From: Nocardioides sp. SYSU D00065
GTDB taxonomy: Bacteria; Actinomycetota; Actinomycetes; Propionibacteriales; Nocardioidaceae
Direction: 5' to 3'
DNA: 64,000 nt
NCBI RefSeq assembly: GCF_017916425.1
Contig: NZ_JAFMSX010000005.1
Location: forward strand, 124,001-188,000
Below are positions 36,545 through 52,929 of the stretch, piece by piece; the stretch's first letter is position 1; each line of letters starts with the position of its first letter. A program made the position numbers and the translations under genes. The notes beneath the pieces were generated by a model, which was not told where the DNA came from, searched no databases, and saw only the letters and a list, made by a program, of their open reading frames with translations.

Positions 36545-37616
36545 GCGTGGCGAGTCCCCGGGCGATGCGCCGCGGCCACAGCGGGCCCTCGTAGACGAAG
36601 GCGGTGTAGGCCTGGATCAGGTCGGCGCCGGCCGCCAGCCGGCGCCGCGCGTCCGCCACGGTCGTGATCCCGCCGACGCCGACAAGGGTGAGGTCCGAGC
36701 CGACGCGGCCGCGCAGCAGGCGTACGACGTCCTCGGCCCGCTGGGTGAGCGGGCGACCGCTCAGGCCGCCGGCGCCGACGTCCGCGACGACTCCGGCCGG
36801 TGTGGCGAGGCCGTCTCGGGAGATGGTGGTGTTGGTGGCGATGATGCCGTCCAGCCCGCTGGCGAGGGCCAGGTCGGCGACCGCGATCACGTCGTCGTCG
36901 CTGAGGTCGGGCGCGATCTTCACCAGCAGCGGCACCCGGCGGCCCGGGCTGGCCTCGTCGGCGCGTCGGCGTACGGCGGCGAGCAGGGGCTCGAGCCGCT
37001 CCACGGCCTGCAGGTCGCGCAGGCCGGGGGTGTTGGGCGAGGAGACGTTGACCACCAGGTAGTCGGCGTAGGGGGCCAGCAGGCCGGCCGACTTCTCGTA
37101 GTCGCGGGCCGCGTCCTCCTCCGCCACGACCTTGGTCTTGCCGATGTTGACTCCCAGGACGGGCCCACCCGCGAACGAGGTGGAGCCCTCCTGCTCGTGG
37201 ACCGCGCGGGCCCTGGCCAGGCGGCGTGCGCGATCGGCCAGCCGGCGGGCCACCACCTCGGCGCCGTCGTTGTTGAACCCCATCCGGTTCACGATGGCGC
37301 GGTCGGCGGTGAGCCGGAACAGCCGCGGCCGGGGGTTGCCCGACTGCGGCTCACCCGTGACGGTGCCCACCTCGACGTGCCCGAACCCGAGCGCCGCCAG
37401 GGCGTCGACGCCGAGGGCGTTCTTGTCGAAGCCGGCGGCCAGGCCGAGCGGGTGCGCGAAGGTGAGCCCCAGCGCGCGCACCGGCGCGCTCGGCACCCGG
37501 AGGGCCCGCCGGGTCACCGGGCTCGCGGCCCGGATCGCGCGGAAGGCCGCGTGGTGGGCGCGCTCGGGGTCGACCCGCGTCAGCCCGCGCTCGAAGAGGA
37601 CGTCGTAGGGCCGCAC
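36537..37616 (-). CDS. pyrD: Quinone-dependent dihydroorotate dehydrogenase (class 2)
   Basis: The 359-residue membrane-associated enzyme oxidises dihydroorotate to orotate and passes electrons to quinone. Every class 2 landmark is present: [57 protein letters not shown] (catalytic Ser), [30 protein letters not shown] and GVGGI. The N-terminal helix '[20 protein letters not shown]' fits the quinone tunnel. It lies between carB and pyrK and is the likely working dehydrogenase of this pathway. Confidence 0.95.
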   Translation of the reverse strand: MRPYDVLFERGLTRVDPERAHHAAFRAIRAASPVTRRALRVPSAPVRALGLTFAHPLGLAAGFDKNALGVDALAALGFGHVEVGTVTGEPQSGNPRPRLFRLTADRAIVNRMGFNNDGAEVVARRLADRARRLARARAVHEQEGSTSFAGGPVLGVNIGKTKVVAEEDAARDYEKSAGLLAPYADYLVVNVSSPNTPGLRDLQAVERLEPLLAAVRRRADEASPGRRVPLLVKIAPDLSDDDVIAVADLALASGLDGIIATNTTISRDGLATPAGVVADVGAGGLSGRPLTQRAEDVVRLLRGRVGSDLTLVGVGGITTVADARRRLAAGADLIQAYTAFVYEGPLWPRRIARGLATHG

Positions 37617-37620
37617 CGGG

Positions 37621-40961
<3,341 letters not shown>

Positions 40962-40962
<1 letters not shown>

Positions 40963-42104
40963 CAGAGGGTGCCCCCCATCAGGTCGGTGAAGCGGTCGAA
41001 GAGGTACGCCGCGTCGTGCGGGCCGGCGGCGGCCTCGGGGTGGTACTGCACGGAGAAGGCGGTCAGCGCCCCGTCGGGGCCGCGCAGCTCGAGCCCCTCG
41101 ACGACGTCGTCGTTGAGGCAGACGTGGCTGACCGTGGCCTCGCCGAACTCGGTCGCGGTGCTGCCTTCGAGCGGGGCGTCGACGGCGAAGCCGTGGTTGT
41201 GGGCGGTCACCTCGACCTTGCCGGTCGTGCGGTCCATCACCGGCTGGTTGATGCCGCGGTGGCCGTACTTCAGCTTGTAGGTGTCGAACCCGAGCGCGCG
41301 CCCGAAGAGCTGGTTGCCGAAGCAGATGCCGAAGTAGGGGATGCCGGCGCCCAGCGCGCCCTGCAGCAGCTCGACCTGGCGGGTGGTGGCGGCCGGGTCA
41401 CCGGGGCCGTTGGAGAAGAACAGTCCATCGGGCGCGACCGCCTGCACCCCCTCGAGCGTCGCGGTGGCGGGCAGGACGTGCACCTCGATGCCACGCTCGC
41501 TCAGCATGCGCGGGGTGTTGGCCTTGATGCCGAGGTCGAGCGCGGCGACGGTGAAGCGCCGCGTCCCCTGCGCCGGGACGACGTAGGCCTCCGGGGTGCT
41601 GACCGCCGCGCTGAGGTCCGCGCCCGTCATCTCCGCGGACTCGCGGACTCGCGCCAGCAGGCGCTCGGGGTCGGTCTCCGTGGTGGAGATGCCCACGCGC
41701 ATGGCGCCGCGCTCGCGCAGGTGGCGGGTCAGGGCGCGGGTGTCGACGCCGCTGATGCCGACGACACCCTGCTCACGCAGGTCGTCGGACAGCGTGCGGA
41801 CGCTGCGCCAGTTCGACGGCACCCGGGCGGGGTCGCGCACGACGTAGCCGGCGACCCAGATGCGCGAGGACTCGAGGTCCTCGTCGTTCATGCCGGTGTT
41901 GCCGACGTGCGGGGCCGTCATCACGACGATCTGGCGGTGGTAGCTGGGATCGGTGAGCGTCTCCTGGTAGCCGGACATGCCGGTGGAGAAGACCGCTTCG
42001 CCGAAGGTCTCGCCCTCGGCGCCGAAGGACTCACCGCGGAAGGTGCGTCCGTCCTCGAGGACCATGAGCGCTGGGACAGGCAGTGTCCGGACAGGCGGAG
42101 CCAC
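40962..42104 (-). CDS. carA: Carbamoyl-phosphate synthase small subunit
   Basis: The 380-residue glutaminase has an N-terminal CarA domain ([16 protein letters not shown], '[18 protein letters not shown]') and a class I GATase domain. The nucleophile is in [14 protein letters not shown] and the catalytic His in [16 protein letters not shown] 42104 is preferred: the SD AAGGAGGT ends about six bases upstream and is part of the leader element at 42110-42150. ATG 42041 would discard conserved spacing from this RBS. Regulation by PyrR at translation is inferred. Confidence 0.95.
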
Positions 42105-42109
42105 GCCGT

Positions 42110-42150
42110 ACCTCCTTCTCCGCCTCACGGGACGGATCGTTAAAGGATGT
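42110..42150 (-). promoter_or_regulatory. PyrR-type RNA leader element of carA
   Basis: This 41-nt leader matches the pyrR leader (49072-49112) at 40 of 41 positions. In RNA order it has ACATCCTTTAACGA, then CCGTCCCGTGAGGCGG, then AGAAGGAGGT. ACATCCTT can pair with AAGGAGGT at seven of eight positions, hiding the carA SD. The GUCCCGUGAGGC loop resembles PyrR-binding loops known from Bacillus and mycobacteria. TAGGCT at 42165-42170 is the likely -10 box. Repression by PyrR with UMP is inferred from the family. Confidence 0.8.
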
Positions 42151-42231
42151 TCGAGCCGTCGCCGAGCCTACCAGCGCAGCCCGGCCCGCCCGCCATCGTG
42201 TCCACGACGCCCCGACGCGTGCCGCTGTCCC

Positions 42232-43866
<1,635 letters not shown>

Positions 43867-43905
43867 GTGGAGTCCTCAGGAGCTGGCCGCAGGGACGGCG
43901 GATGA

Positions 43906-43955
43906 GACTCGCCGGGCAGGAGGGGCGCGCGGGGGCGCCGCCGCGGACGCGAGTC
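43906..43955 (-). promoter_or_regulatory. GC-rich hairpin in the ABC-F leader
   Basis: In the RNA, GACTCGC (from 43949-43955) pairs with GCGAGTC (from 43906-43912) and encloses a very GC-rich stretch. The structure starts three bases after the stop codon of the upstream ORF. It could act as an attenuator that a ribosome stalled on the short ORF would alter. No U-tract is present, so the mode of termination is uncertain. Confidence 0.45.
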
Positions 43956-43958
43956 GGG

Positions 43959-43976
43959 TCAGTCCTGGATCCACAT
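43959..43976 (-). CDS. Five-codon upstream ORF (MWIQD)
   Basis: ATG TGG ATC CAG GAC TGA reads MWIQD and stops 92 nt before the ABC-F start. It begins 16 nt after the first base of the TAGGCT -10 box, so it would be translated from a nearly leaderless end. Short upstream ORFs control several actinobacterial ABC-F resistance genes by ribosome-mediated attenuation. Translation is inferred from position only. Confidence 0.5.
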   Translation of the reverse strand: MWIQD

Positions 43977-43986
43977 GGTGCGAGCG

Positions 43987-44023
43987 AGCCTAGGCGGCGC
44001 CGCGGCCCGCGCCAACCGCTTTT
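43987..44023 (-). promoter_or_regulatory. ABC-F promoter with A-tract (WhiB7-like)
   Basis: On the minus strand AAAA (44020-44023) is followed by GCGG, the -35 box TTGGCG (44010-44015), a 17-bp spacer and the -10 box TAGGCT (43987-43992). WhiB7-dependent promoters have an AT-rich patch just upstream of the -35 box, and here it is the only A-run in a GC-rich region. The likely start site is near 43980. The regulator is inferred. Confidence 0.55.
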
Positions 44024-44088
44024 CCGCCGAGCCGCGAGCTGCAGCCGACGCGCGGGCGCACCGTGGCGCGCACTGGCACGCTGGGGTC

Positions 44089-45327
44089 ATGCGCGTCGTC
44101 GACCTGGAGCGAGCCGTTCGGACCGTCCGCGACCACTGCGGTGGCGTCGAGGGCGTGCCACGCGTCGTCGCGAGCGGCAACTTCGCCTCGCCGGTGGCGC
44201 TGCTGCACGCGCTGCTGGCCGAGCTGCCGTCGGTGCGGCTCCACGCGCTGAACGCCCAGCCCGACCTGCGACTGCACGAGGGCGTCGTGCCGGAGACGAC
44301 GTTCGTGGGGCCGGGCTTCCGCCGGCACCCGCGCCTGTCGTACGTGCCGAGCCGGTTGTCGATGGTGCCGCGCCTCTTCCACGGCCCGCTGGCACCCGAC
44401 GTGGTGGTCGTGCACACCACGCTGCCCCGGGACGGGCAGGTCTCGCTCGGTCTGGAGGTCAACGTGCTCCCGGCGGCGATCGAGGCGGCCCGAGCCCGCG
44501 GCGCGCTCGTCCTCGCGCAGCTCAACCCGCGGATGCCGTGGACCTTCGGCGACGCCGTGCTGCAGGTCGAGGACATCGACCTCGGCGTCGAGGTCGACGC
44601 CGCCCTCACCACACACACCGCCGGCGTCCCGGGCGACGACGCACGCCTCATCGGCTCGCGGGTCGCCGCCGAGATCGGCGACGGCGCGACCCTGCAGGCG
44701 GGCATCGGCGAGGTGCCCGATGCCACGATCGCCGGCGTCCTGGAGCGACGAGGACTGCGGATCTGGACGGAGATGTTCAGCGACGGCGTGCTGACGCTCG
44801 AGAAGGCCGGTGCGCTCGACCGGGGCACGCCGGTGCGTACGTCGTTCGTGTTCGGCAGCCAGGAGCTCTACGACTGGGTCGACGACAACCCGCGCGTGCA
44901 GATGCTGCGCACGGAGACGACGAACGCCCCGTCCCGCATCGCCGCGCAACCCTCGATGACCTCGATCAACACCGCCCTCCAGGTCGACCTGTTCGACCAG
45001 GCCAACGCGTCACGGATCAAGGCCAGGATCCACAGCGGCTTCGGCGGCCAGACGGACTTCACCGTGGGCGCCAGCCACTCCCCTGGCGGTCGCGCGTTCA
45101 TGGCGCTGCGCAGCTGGCACCCCAAGGCGAACGTGTCCACCATCGTGCCGCTGGTCGACGAGCCGGTGACGTCCTTCCAGCACGGTGCGGTCGTCACCGA
45201 GCAGGGGGTGGCCTGGATGTGGGGGCGCGACGAGCGGGAACAGGCGCGCAACCTGATCGACCACGCAGCCCACCCGAGCGTCCGTGACGACCTGCGCGAG
45301 GAGGCACGCGGCCTCGGTCTCGCCTAG
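44089..45327 (+). CDS. Acetyl-CoA hydrolase/transferase family protein
   Basis: The 412-residue protein resembles 4-hydroxybutyrate and other carboxylate CoA-transferases. Typical parts are RVVASGNFASPVALL near the start, LQAGIGEVPDATIAGV, IWTEMFSDGVLTLE (catalytic Glu region) and HSGFGGQTDFTVGASHSPGG. It should form a CoA-thioester with a glutamate and transfer CoA between small acids; the substrate is unknown. ATG 44089 is chosen. A frame open to 43975 overlaps the divergent ABC-F control region and lacks family similarity. Confidence 0.85.
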   Translation: MRVVDLERAVRTVRDHCGGVEGVPRVVASGNFASPVALLHALLAELPSVRLHALNAQPDLRLHEGVVPETTFVGPGFRRHPRLSYVPSRLSMVPRLFHGPLAPDVVVVHTTLPRDGQVSLGLEVNVLPAAIEAARARGALVLAQLNPRMPWTFGDAVLQVEDIDLGVEVDAALTTHTAGVPGDDARLIGSRVAAEIGDGATLQAGIGEVPDATIAGVLERRGLRIWTEMFSDGVLTLEKAGALDRGTPVRTSFVFGSQELYDWVDDNPRVQMLRTETTNAPSRIAAQPSMTSINTALQVDLFDQANASRIKARIHSGFGGQTDFTVGASHSPGGRAFMALRSWHPKANVSTIVPLVDEPVTSFQHGAVVTEQGVAWMWGRDEREQARNLIDHAAHPSVRDDLREEARGLGLA

Positions 45328-45342
45328 GCGCGCGCCCGGTCG

Positions 45343-45975
45343 TCAGTAGAGGCCGCGGTCGTAGTTCTCCGGCCGGTAGTAGTCCTCGAGCTCGGCCAGC
45401 CCCTGTCCGGCGACCGGCTCGAGCTCGTGGGCGATCGCCGCGCGCGAGGGCACCCGCTCGGGGTCCCAGGTCTCGGGCTCCCACAGCTGCGAGCGCCGGA
45501 ACGCCTTCGCGCAGTGGAAGAACACCGTCTCCACCTCGACCAGCAGGGCGAGGATCGGTCGCTTGCCCCGCACCGCCATGGCGTCGAAGAACGGAGCGTC
45601 GCTCAGGAGCCGGGCTCGACCGTTGATCCGCAGCGTGTCCCCACGACCCGGGATGACGAAGACCAGCCCGACGAAGGGGTTCTGCAGCACGTTGCGGTAG
45701 CCGTCGACCCGCCGGTTGCCGGGGCGCTCGGCGAGCGCGATGGTCGTGTCGTCCAGGACGTGCACCAGCGAGCCGACCGGATCGCCCTTGGGGCTCGCAT
45801 CGCACCGGCCGGAGGCGTCGGAGGTCGACAGCACGCAGAACGGTGAGGCGGCCAGCCAGGCGCGGTCGATGTCGGTCAGCCGGGAGCGCTCCTTGGTCCG
45901 CGCGCGCTCCCCCGGCGCGCCGACCAGGGCCTCGAGCTCCTGGACAGTGGTGATCTCGCTCGTGTCGGTCCTCAT
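45343..45975 (-). CDS. PPOX-family FMN flavoprotein (MSMEG_1061 type)
   Basis: The 210-residue split-barrel protein resembles pyridoxamine 5'-phosphate oxidases. It has PFCVLSTSDASGRCDASPKG, TTIALAERPGNRRVDGYRNV, GLVFVIPGRGDTLRINGRA and KAFRRSQLWEPETWDP. These segments form the FMN/F420 cleft. The reaction is unknown. ATG 45975 lies 14 nt from TAGCGT (45984-45989). A longer frame reaching 46119 only translates the 50-bp repeat and is rejected. It converges with the CoA-transferase gene. Confidence 0.85.
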   Translation of the reverse strand: MRTDTSEITTVQELEALVGAPGERARTKERSRLTDIDRAWLAASPFCVLSTSDASGRCDASPKGDPVGSLVHVLDDTTIALAERPGNRRVDGYRNVLQNPFVGLVFVIPGRGDTLRINGRARLLSDAPFFDAMAVRGKRPILALLVEVETVFFHCAKAFRRSQLWEPETWDPERVPSRAAIAHELEPVAGQGLAELEDYYRPENYDRGLY

Positions 45976-46039
45976 GGCCCCGCACGCTACGCCTGGGCGA
46001 GGAGGCCCGGCGGTTTCGACGCTACGTCCGCCCGGCCTA

Positions 46040-46151
46040 GCGGTGAGCCAGCCACACCCCAGCGCCCCCGAATGTGGCTCACGCACCGCCCGCCCGGCCG
46101 GGCGGTGAGCCAGCCACATCCCCGCGCCCCCGAATGTGGCTCACGCACCGC
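46040..46151. repeat. Two 50-bp interrupted palindromes in tandem
   Basis: Units at 46040-46089 and 46102-46151 are 50 bp long with a 12-bp spacer. Both have GCGGTG, AGCC, AGCCACAY, a 14-nt C-rich centre, ATGTGGCT, CACG, CACCGC. They are the same family, in the same plus-strand order, as the array at 10355. They fill part of the 300-bp gap between the PPOX start and the pyrC stop (45976-46275). The rest of that gap (46152-46275) shows nothing recognisable. Confidence 0.88.
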
Positions 46152-46275
46152 CCAGGGGGTTCAGCGCACAGCACCACAAGGCCCACACCAGCACCCGTCC
46201 GCCACGCCCATCGTCAAGCGGCCCACCATGAGGCCAGCACCACGACGGGGTGTACGCCGGGCGGCGCCGTCGGCG

Positions 46276-47558
46276 TCAGACCAGCGAGCCGTCGCGGACG
46301 GTCACCCGGCCGGCGTACACCGTGTGCACCACTCGTGAGCTCAACCGCCGGCCGTGCCAGGGGTTGTTGCGCGAGAGCGAGGCGGAGGCGTCCCGATCGA
46401 CGGTCACGTCGGCGTCCGGGTCCACGAGCACGACGTGGGCCGGCGATCCCGGCGCCAGCGACCGTCCCTGGTCGCCGAGACCGGCGATCCGCGCGGGCGC
46501 GATCGACATGACCCGCGCGACGTCGGACCAGGACAGCCCCGGCATCGCGGTGCGGACCACGCCGAGGGCGGTCTCGAGCCCCAGCATCCCGAAGGCGGCG
46601 TCGACGAAGGCGTGCTCCTTGTCGTGCCGGGCGTGCGGCGCGTGGTCGGTCGCGACGGCGTCGATGGTGCCGTCGGCCAGCGCCTCGCGCAGCGCGTCGA
46701 CGTCCTCCTGCGGACGCAGCGGCGGGTTCACCTTGAAGGTCGGGTCGTAGCCGGCGAGCAGGTCGGTCGTCAGCAGCAGGTGGTGCGGGGTGACCTCGGC
46801 GGTGACGCTCCAGCCCCCGTCCCGCGCGGCCTGCGCCTTGGCCCACCTCAGCACCTCGACGGAGCCGGCCGTCGACACGTGCGCGACGTGGACGCGCGAG
46901 CCGGTGTGCCGCGCCAGCATCACGTCGCGCGCGACGATCACCTCCTCGGCGATGCCGGGCCAGCCGGGCAGGCCGAGCCGCCCGGAGAGCTCGCCCTCGT
47001 GGCAGCAGGCCGTCGGCCCGGCGAGGGCGGGGTCCTGGGCGTGCTGCGACACGACTCCCCCGAACGCCTTGACGTACTCCAGCGCGCGTCGCATCACCCG
47101 GGCGTCGTGGACGCACCGCCCGTCGTCGGAGAAGACGCGCACCGCCGCGCGCGAGCGGTGCATGAGCGCGAGCTCGGCGAGCTCCTCGCCGCCCAGTCCC
47201 CGCGTCACCGCCCCGACCGGCTGCACGTGCACCAGCCCCGCCTCGCGGCCGAGCTCCCACACGCGCGTCGCCGCCTCCGCGGTGTCGGTCACCGGGCTGG
47301 TGTTGGCCATCGCCAGGACTGCCGTGTAGCCGCCCAGCGCCGCGGCCTGCGACCCGGAACGGATCGTCTCCGCGTCCTCGCGGCCCGGCTCGCGCAGGTG
47401 GGTGTGCAGGTCGACCAGTCCGGGGAGGGCGACGAGTCCGTCGGCGTCGATCGTCTCCGCTCCCGGCACCGGGGCGTCGACGAGCATCCCCGCGTCGTCG
47501 ACGTACAGGTCGGCGGTCCTCTCGCCGAGCAGCGAGGCTCCGGTGATCACCAGCGACA

Positions 47559-47559
<1 letters not shown>
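46276..47559 (-). CDS. pyrC: Dihydroorotase
   Basis: The 427-residue zinc amidohydrolase cyclises carbamoyl aspartate. It has the metal motif LVDLHTHLREPGRED (H-x-H), the bridging-Lys region, VHVAHVSTAGSVE, 'VTAEVTPHHLLLT', AVATDHAPH (Asp) and PLRP-type substrate residues (NPPLRPQED). It is the class I type. The start overlaps the pyrB stop. The product goes to the dehydrogenase encoded in the carA block. Confidence 0.95.
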
Positions 47560-50486
<2,927 letters not shown>

Positions 50487-50709
50487 GTCGGGCTCCTGGG
50501 ACGGTCGGGTCGGTCCGGTTGGTCGAGGTGGCTCGACTCCTATCCTTGCGGGTGCCGCACCCCCGGCCAACGGCCTGAGGGGGACGTCACGAAATGTGGA
50601 CGCCGAGTTGCACTCCCAGTTACATGATCCCGTCGGGCCCGTCCGTCGACCACCCGTCCGTCCACCCCGTCCGCCTTCCCCGTCCGTCACCGCAGAGGGA
50701 GCCCCACCG

Positions 50710-52044
50710 ATGAGCGACCGCTACCAAGGCTTCGTGTCCACCCCCGTCGGCCGGCTGCTGGTCAAGAACCTCGGCCTGCCGAACCCGACCGCGCTCGAGC
50801 GGTGGTCCGGTGACGCGCCCCTCGTCGACGGCCTCGTCGTGCTGGGCGGCTCCGGGCGCCTGGCCGGCTCCCTGCCGCAGACCCTCGACCGCCTGGGGAT
50901 CACCTCGGCGACCGGGCTCGCCGACGACGCCCGGGCCAAGGCGCTGGTCTTCGACGCCACCGGCCTCGTGGACACGGCCGCCCTCGTCGAGCTCCAGCAG
51001 TTCTTCACGCCGTTGATGCGCCGCCTCGAGACGTGCCATCGCGTGCTGGTGATCGGTACGCCGCCGGAGCTGACGTCGGGCTCGCAGCGCATCGTCCAGC
51101 GCGCGCTCGAGGGCTTCACCCGCTCGCTGGGCAAGGAGGTCGGCCGCGGCGGCACCGTGCAGCTGCTCTACGTCTCCCCTGCCGCCGATGCCGCCCTCGA
51201 CTCCACGCTCGCCTTCTTCCTGTCCCCCAAGTCGGCCTACGTCTCCGGGCAGGTCGTGCGCATCGGCGCGCACGGGGCCACGACGACCGACCAGGTGGCC
51301 GACTGGACGCGTCCCCTGGCCGGCAAGGTCGCCCTCGTCACCGGCGCGAGCCGCGGCATCGGCGCGGAGATCGCGCGCGTGCTGCACCGTGACGGTGCGA
51401 CCGTGGTGGGGCTCGACGTGCCGCAGGCGGCCGGTGAGCTGCAGACGCTGATGGCCGAGCTCGACGGCGACCACGTCGTCCTCGACATCACCGCCAAGGA
51501 CGCGCCGCAGCGCATCGCCCATCACCTGCGCGAGCACCACGGCGGGGTCGACGTCGTGGTCCACAACGCCGGGATCACCCGCGACAGGAAGCTCGCCAAC
51601 ATGGACGCGGACCGCTGGAACAGCGTCATCGCCGTCAACCTCACCGCGCCAGAGCGCATCACCCGCGAGCTCCTCGACTCCGGCGTCGTCAACGCCGGGG
51701 GCAGGATCGTCGGCGTCGCCTCGATCGCCGGCATCGCCGGCAACGTCGGCCAGACCAACTACGCCGCCTCCAAGGCCGGCGTCATCGGGTTCGTGGAGAG
51801 CCTGCGCGACGAGGTCGGCGACGGCATCACCGTCAACGCCGTGGCCCCGGGCTTCATCATCACCCAGATGACCGCCGCCGTCCCGTTCGCCACCCGCGAG
51901 GTCGGCCAGCGGCTCAACGCGATGGCTCAGGGCGGCCTGCCCGTGGACGTTGCGGAGACCATCGCCTGGCTCGCCAGCGCGGGCTCCGGCGCCGTCAACG
52001 GCAACGTCGTGCGCGTGTGCGGCCAGATGATGCTGGGCGCCTGA
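50710..52044 (+). CDS. fabG4: High-molecular-weight 3-ketoacyl reductase (FabG4-like)
   Basis: The 444-residue protein has two parts. The N-terminal 210 residues form a degenerate Rossmann/flavodoxin-like domain. The C-terminal SDR domain has VTGASRGIGAEIARVL, VVHNAGITRD, SIAG and NYAASKAG (Ser, Tyr, Lys). FabG4 reduces 3-ketoacyl-CoA/ACP with NADH. ATG 50710 lies in a 223-bp intergenic region with no close TAGGNT box. It overlaps htdX by one base (TGATG), so the two enzymes should be made together. Confidence 0.92.
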   Translation: MSDRYQGFVSTPVGRLLVKNLGLPNPTALERWSGDAPLVDGLVVLGGSGRLAGSLPQTLDRLGITSATGLADDARAKALVFDATGLVDTAALVELQQFFTPLMRRLETCHRVLVIGTPPELTSGSQRIVQRALEGFTRSLGKEVGRGGTVQLLYVSPAADAALDSTLAFFLSPKSAYVSGQVVRIGAHGATTTDQVADWTRPLAGKVALVTGASRGIGAEIARVLHRDGATVVGLDVPQAAGELQTLMAELDGDHVVLDITAKDAPQRIAHHLREHHGGVDVVVHNAGITRDRKLANMDADRWNSVIAVNLTAPERITRELLDSGVVNAGGRIVGVASIAGIAGNVGQTNYAASKAGVIGFVESLRDEVGDGITVNAVAPGFIITQMTAAVPFATREVGQRLNAMAQGGLPVDVAETIAWLASAGSGAVNGNVVRVCGQMMLGA

Positions 52045-52925
52045 TGTCGACGCCGAAGCTCCTGCGCGGCGAGCCGGGCGGGGTGAGCACGCTGCTGCGG
52101 GCGGCGCTGCCCGCCGTACCGGGCGTCAACCGGCTGCCGGGCGTGCGCAAGGGGTCGGCGGGCGACGTCGCCGGCCTGGCCTACCGTCGCGAACAGGTCG
52201 TCGCCGAGCGCTCGCGCGTCGAGGCGTACGCCGCCGTGTGCGGGTTCCCGCGCAAGGACACGGTGCCGCTGACCTATCCACACCTGCTGGCCTTCCCCCT
52301 CCACATGGCGATCATGGGCGACCAGGCGTTCCCCTACCCGGCTATCGGCATGGTGCACGTCGAGAACACGATCACGGCGCACCGCGCGATCGCCGTCGGC
52401 GAGACCGTGGACGTCACCACCGAGGTCGGCGCGCCCCGTCCGCACGCCAGAGGCGTGCTGCTCGACTTCGTCACCGTGGTCTCCGGCGACGGCGCGACCG
52501 CATGGGAGTCCACCTCGACCTACCTGCGGCGCGGCCGCACGGTCGGCGGCGACGCCGTCCCCGGCATTGCCGTGCCGGACCCGCCGTCCGGAGGCGTGCA
52601 GTGGCGCCTGCCGGCGGACCTGGGCCGGACCTACGCGTCGGTCTCGGGCGACGCCAACCCCATCCACCTCTACCCGCTGACCGCGCGGGCGCTCGGCTTC
52701 CGCCGCCAGATCGCGCACGGCATGTGGACCAAGGCCCGCTCGGTGGCGGCGATCGAGAACCGGCTGCCCGAGGCGGTGAGGGTCGAGGTGGCGTTCAAGA
52801 AGCCGGTCTTCCTGCCGGGCACCGTGGCGTACGCCGCGCGGCGCGACGAGGACGGCTGGTCGTTCGCGCTGACGAGTCCGAAGGACGGGGCGCCCCACCT
52901 CCTCGGCCGGACGCGTCCAGCCTGA
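52044..52925 (+). CDS. htdX: MaoC-type 3-hydroxyacyl dehydratase (HtdX-like)
   Basis: The 293-residue double-hotdog protein hydrates or dehydrates acyl-thioesters. The hydratase-2 motif SGDANPIHLYPLTARALGF (catalytic Asp and His) is followed by QIAHGMWTKA. The N-terminal hotdog half has 'LTYPHLLAFPLHMAIMGDQA'. It follows fabG4 directly, so reductase and dehydratase act in sequence. It converges with the M23 peptidase with a 4-bp gap. It matches Rv0241c in context and motif. Confidence 0.9.
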   Translation: MSTPKLLRGEPGGVSTLLRAALPAVPGVNRLPGVRKGSAGDVAGLAYRREQVVAERSRVEAYAAVCGFPRKDTVPLTYPHLLAFPLHMAIMGDQAFPYPAIGMVHVENTITAHRAIAVGETVDVTTEVGAPRPHARGVLLDFVTVVSGDGATAWESTSTYLRRGRTVGGDAVPGIAVPDPPSGGVQWRLPADLGRTYASVSGDANPIHLYPLTARALGFRRQIAHGMWTKARSVAAIENRLPEAVRVEVAFKKPVFLPGTVAYAARRDEDGWSFALTSPKDGAPHLLGRTRPA

Positions 52926-52929
52926 GCCG

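Noticed and set aside
45976..46119. Upstream extension of the PPOX flavoprotein
   Set aside because: The added residues only translate a 50-bp repeat, and a -10-like box lies within the extension, 14 nt from the shorter start.
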